Shown piece after piece: positions 7,329-9,526 of a DNA stretch of 9,526 bases. Where the stretch lies: NCBI GenBank assembly GCA_038317685.1, contig JBBQBQ010000126.1, positions 1-9,526 of the forward strand. Direction: 5' to 3'. The DNA comes from JBBQBQ01 sp038317685. Its GTDB lineage: Bacteria > Desulfobacterota > Desulfuromonadia > Desulfuromonadales > DDH964. The notes beneath the pieces were generated by a model. That model searched no databases, was not told where the DNA came from, and worked only from the letters and a program-made list of their open reading frames with translations. How positions within the stretch are numbered: the first letter of the stretch is position 1; the number at the start of each line of letters is the position of its first letter. The translations under genes and the position numbers were made by a program.

Positions 7329-7724
7329 ATGACCGTTCAAGTCGATCTTTTGACCCTGATCATTACCTTGGTGCTGGTCGTCATCGCCGCCTTTCTGGCG
7401 CCGCTCCTTCTCCAGATGCGCAAAACAGCCCATCAGGCAGAAGGCCTGATTGGGGAACTGCGGCGGGATCTTCCGTCGATTCTGCAGGATCTGCGGGCGA
7501 CGACCGATCGGGTCAACCGGGCCACGACCCGCCTTGAAGTAGGGAGCGAGCAGGCCGCTGGCCTGCTGGAGTCTCTGGGCGAAATCGGCGATACGATTCA
7601 CAATGTCAATAGTTTTCTGCGTCGCGATACGACCCGATATCTCGGGAATGCGGCCGGCCTTTGGTTGGGGATCCGGGCGGCCAGCAAGGTGATTCTCAAG
7701 GGTCTCCAGCAAAGAGGAGGTTGA
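7329..7724 (+). CDS. DUF948-like single-pass membrane protein
   Basis: A small protein of 131 residues. One strongly hydrophobic segment at about 5-27 anchors it in the inner membrane. The rest is a largely charged helical region with heptad-like spacing (about 30-100), predicted to be a cytoplasmic coiled coil, and a short GLWLGIRAASKVILKGL tail. This architecture fits the DUF948 family of unknown function; the family call rests on recognition and was not searched. The start is set by AGGAGG at 7319-7324. The stop lies three bases before the next gene, and the next gene's ribosome site is inside this gene's last codons, so the two are coupled. DUF948 and YtxH genes are often neighbours and are usually linked to envelope or general stress. 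Confidence 0.75.
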   Translation: MTVQVDLLTLIITLVLVVIAAFLAPLLLQMRKTAHQAEGLIGELRRDLPSILQDLRATTDRVNRATTRLEVGSEQAAGLLESLGEIGDTIHNVNSFLRRDTTRYLGNAAGLWLGIRAASKVILKGLQQRGG

Positions 7725-7727
7725 TGC

Positions 7728-8045
7728 ATGTCGGATGATTACAGAGAATGCGGAATGGGTTCGGTATTTCTGGCCTTTGTTTTGGGTGCGGCGATCGGCG
7801 GCGGAGTGGCACTGCTGACGGCTCCTCGCTCCGGTCGAGAAACGCGGGAGAAGATCCGGGAAGCGACGGACGACGCTCGTGATCGCCTGCGCGAGGTGGC
7901 CGATGAGACGGAAACCCGGGTCAAGAAGGTCATCGCGGAGGGACGCGATCTTCTCGATGAAAAGAAAGACTTGATCAAATCCGCGGTAGCCGCCGGAAAA
8001 GAGGCGATCGAAGCCGAAAAGGCCAGCCACAAGAAACCAGCTTGA
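7728..8045 (+). CDS. YtxH domain-containing membrane protein
   Basis: A 105-residue protein of the YtxH family. A glycine-rich transmembrane segment at about 11-31 (VFLAFVLGAAIGGGVALL) is followed by the family-typical TAPRSGRETREKI stretch (31-43), then a long charged amphipathic helix of Lys/Glu/Asp/Arg to the C-terminus, like apolipoprotein or LEA-type repeats. YtxH of Bacillus is a general stress gene; the biochemical role is unknown. AGAGGAGG at 7713-7720, seven bases before the ATG, gives a strong ribosome site. It forms a two-gene unit with the DUF948 gene and is closed by the terminator 18 bases downstream. Confidence 0.85.
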   Translation: MSDDYRECGMGSVFLAFVLGAAIGGGVALLTAPRSGRETREKIREATDDARDRLREVADETETRVKKVIAEGRDLLDEKKDLIKSAVAAGKEAIEAEKASHKKPA

Positions 8046-8062
8046 GTCGGTAGGAAAGATTG

Positions 8063-8090
8063 AAAAAGCCCACCAGGGGGTGGGCTTTTT
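8063..8090 (+). terminator. Rho-independent terminator after the YtxH gene
   Basis: A perfect 12-bp stem pairs AAAAAGCCCACC (8063-8074) with GGTGGGCTTTTT (8079-8090) around an AGGG loop. The 3' arm ends in five T's followed by CTTT. The matching A-run on the other side would let it act on minus-strand transcripts as well. It ends the DUF948-YtxH transcript and separates it from the YihY-type gene. Confidence 0.92.
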
Positions 8091-8119
8091 CTTTGGTATC
8101 AAAAGTGGTGCGGAGCCGC

Positions 8120-9493
8120 ATGGGAGAATTGAAGGTATATTGGCAGAAGTTGCTGCGGTTTTTGCGGCGGGGCTTATGGGAAATCGACCCCCGGGCCCTG
8201 AGCCGCGGTCGCCAGTTCATCCTCCATCAAGCCCAGCTGGCGGTACTGGTGGTGAGGGATTTCCTCGCCGACCACTGTATGCTGCGCGCCTCGGCCCTGA
8301 CCTACACCACCCTTCTCTCCATCGTTCCGTTATTGACCCTGGTCTTTTCCGTCCTCAAGGCCTTCGGGGTGCAGAAAATTCTGGAACCCCTTCTGCTAGA
8401 CAGCATCGCGATCGGTTCGGAAGAGGTCGTCAGTGCCATCCTTCGCTACATCAACAATACCAAGGTCGGACAGCTCGGCGCCGTCGGTCTGATCGCACTG
8501 GTCGTCACCGTACTGGCTCTTTTGGTCAATATCGAGGAGAACTTCAACGATATTTGGGGGGTCAAAGAGACGCGCAGCGTGCTGCGGCGCTTTTCCGACT
8601 ATTTCACCGTGGTCACCTTTGGCCCGCTCTTCATCTTCGTCGCCATCTCCATGACCGCCTCTTTGGAAGCCCAGGACTTTGTGAAGCATCTGCTGGAGAC
8701 GGCCTACATCAGCCAACTCCTGATCCTGGTCTTCAAAATCCTTCCCTATCTGATGATGTGGGCGGCTTTTACCTTCCTGTATCTATTTATGCCCAACATC
8801 AAGGTTCAGCTCTCATCGGCTTTGATCGGCGGGGTGGTCGGCGGAACCCTGTGGCAGCTGGCGCAATGGGGATACGTCCATTTCCAGGTCGGAGTGGCCC
8901 GTTACAACGCCATTTACGGTACCCTGGCGGCCCTGCCGATCTTCATGGTCTGGATCTATATCTCCTGGTTGATTGTCCTGCTCGGCCTGGAAATCACCTA
9001 TTGTTCCCAGAACCTGCGGACCATCCGCCAGGAGATCCGCGGGGGACCGGTCAACTTTGCCAGCCGGGAGCTGGTGGCGCTGACCGTCCTTCTGGTTCTG
9101 GGGCGGGCCTTCAACCGCGGCGAACGACCCTGGACCCCCGCCCACATCGGCGAAGAGTTGGACCTCCCGCCCCGGTTGATCCGGGAGATCCTCAATGAAC
9201 TGGTGCGGCTTGGTTTACTCTCGGTGACGCAGGACGAGCGGGGAGAAGGATTCCAGCCCGGCCGTGACCCTTCAACCATCGAAGTTGGGCAGGTTCTTCT
9301 GGCTTTGCGGGAAGACGGACTCAGTTACACGCGGCAATGCCAGCGTCCTGAATGTCGGGTGGTGCAAAGGATTGAGGAGCGTCTGACGATCGCCCAGAGT
9401 CAGGTGCTGGCCGGAATGACCATGGAGGATCTGGTCCAGGAGATCAACACCGAGGATCAGGCTGAAAGGGGCGGCGAAGGATCCGGAGAGTAG
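8120..9493 (+). CDS. YihY/BrkB family membrane protein with C-terminal Rrf2-like winged helix
   Basis: A protein of 457 residues. The N-terminal part (about 30-300) is a UPF0761/YihY (virulence factor BrkB) domain with about six transmembrane segments, near 58-82, 117-138, 160-181, 199-224, 231-250 and 266-293. It includes the family-typical RASALTYTTLLSIVPLL, NIEENFNDIWGV, and the YNAIYGTLAALPIFMVWIY region. Its true function is unknown; the old ribonuclease BN label for this family is wrong. Residues about 315-440 form a cytoplasmic domain resembling Rrf2 regulators: a winged helix (RELVALTVLL to RLGLLSV), GFQPGRDPSTIEVGQVLLAL (378-397), then Cys407 and Cys412 and a final helix with AGMTMEDLVQ. 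The frame is open from a TTG at 8060, but that would place the terminator hairpin inside the gene. The ATG at 8120, with GGAG at 8112-8115, is the better start. No clear promoter is visible before it. Confidence 0.88.
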   Translation: MGELKVYWQKLLRFLRRGLWEIDPRALSRGRQFILHQAQLAVLVVRDFLADHCMLRASALTYTTLLSIVPLLTLVFSVLKAFGVQKILEPLLLDSIAIGSEEVVSAILRYINNTKVGQLGAVGLIALVVTVLALLVNIEENFNDIWGVKETRSVLRRFSDYFTVVTFGPLFIFVAISMTASLEAQDFVKHLLETAYISQLLILVFKILPYLMMWAAFTFLYLFMPNIKVQLSSALIGGVVGGTLWQLAQWGYVHFQVGVARYNAIYGTLAALPIFMVWIYISWLIVLLGLEITYCSQNLRTIRQEIRGGPVNFASRELVALTVLLVLGRAFNRGERPWTPAHIGEELDLPPRLIREILNELVRLGLLSVTQDERGEGFQPGRDPSTIEVGQVLLALREDGLSYTRQCQRPECRVVQRIEERLTIAQSQVLAGMTMEDLVQEINTEDQAERGGEGSGE

Positions 9494-9526
9494 CAGGCCG
9501 AATTCAGTACGCCATTCTCCAAGACC

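Noticed and set aside
6335..7330. 331-codon open frame on the minus strand
   Set aside because: It runs antisense across the end of the M16 lipoprotein gene and the whole Cys-rich gene; no recognisable protein features.
8080..9198. 372-codon open frame on the plus strand overlapping the YihY gene
   Set aside because: It is in another frame; its product is Arg/Gly/Pro-rich without membrane segments, while the chosen frame gives a clean six-helix family protein.

Overview
This is a GC-rich bacterial chromosomal stretch with tightly packed genes. Protein families and gene style fit a deltaproteobacterium of the Desulfuromonadales (Geobacter/Desulfuromonas-like). That placement is inferred from protein resemblance and was not tested by a search. 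I see no rRNA, tRNA, CRISPR array, insertion sequence, phage or plasmid genes, and no pseudogene. It looks like core genome.

Layout. A strong hairpin at the left edge (22-59) lies just past the 3' end of pfkA (minus strand, 78-1040), the ATP-dependent 6-phosphofructokinase. pfkA is divergent from lon (plus strand, 1207-3582), a complete LonA ATP-dependent protease, across a 166-base intergenic region holding a good sigma70-type promoter for lon. Every other gene is on the plus strand. After lon, a second promoter precedes a translationally coupled pair of M16 (insulinase-type) proteins. The first is secreted and carries the zinc site (3671-5164). The second is a lipoprotein that lacks the zinc site but keeps the substrate-binding Arg/Tyr pair (5161-6582). 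A possible 27-codon micro-ORF and a small Cys-rich CxxCxxCC-type protein (6680-7243) follow. A third promoter drives a two-gene membrane unit, a DUF948-like protein (7329-7724) and a YtxH-like protein (7728-8045), closed by a clear intrinsic terminator (8063-8090). The window ends with a six-helix YihY/BrkB family membrane protein (8120-9493) carrying a C-terminal Rrf2-like winged-helix domain.

How the genes may work together. Lon acts in the cytoplasm and the M16 pair at the periplasm/outer membrane, so 1207-6582 has a protein quality-control character. The DUF948, YtxH and YihY proteins are all inner-membrane proteins of poorly known role, with an envelope or stress flavour. No single pathway joins all the genes.

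The two observations most worth following are the exactly complementary active-site residues of the two M16 proteins, which predict an obligate heterodimer, and the fusion of a BrkB-type membrane domain to a regulator-like Rrf2 domain that keeps two of the cysteines. I did not find evidence of a wholly new multi-gene system.
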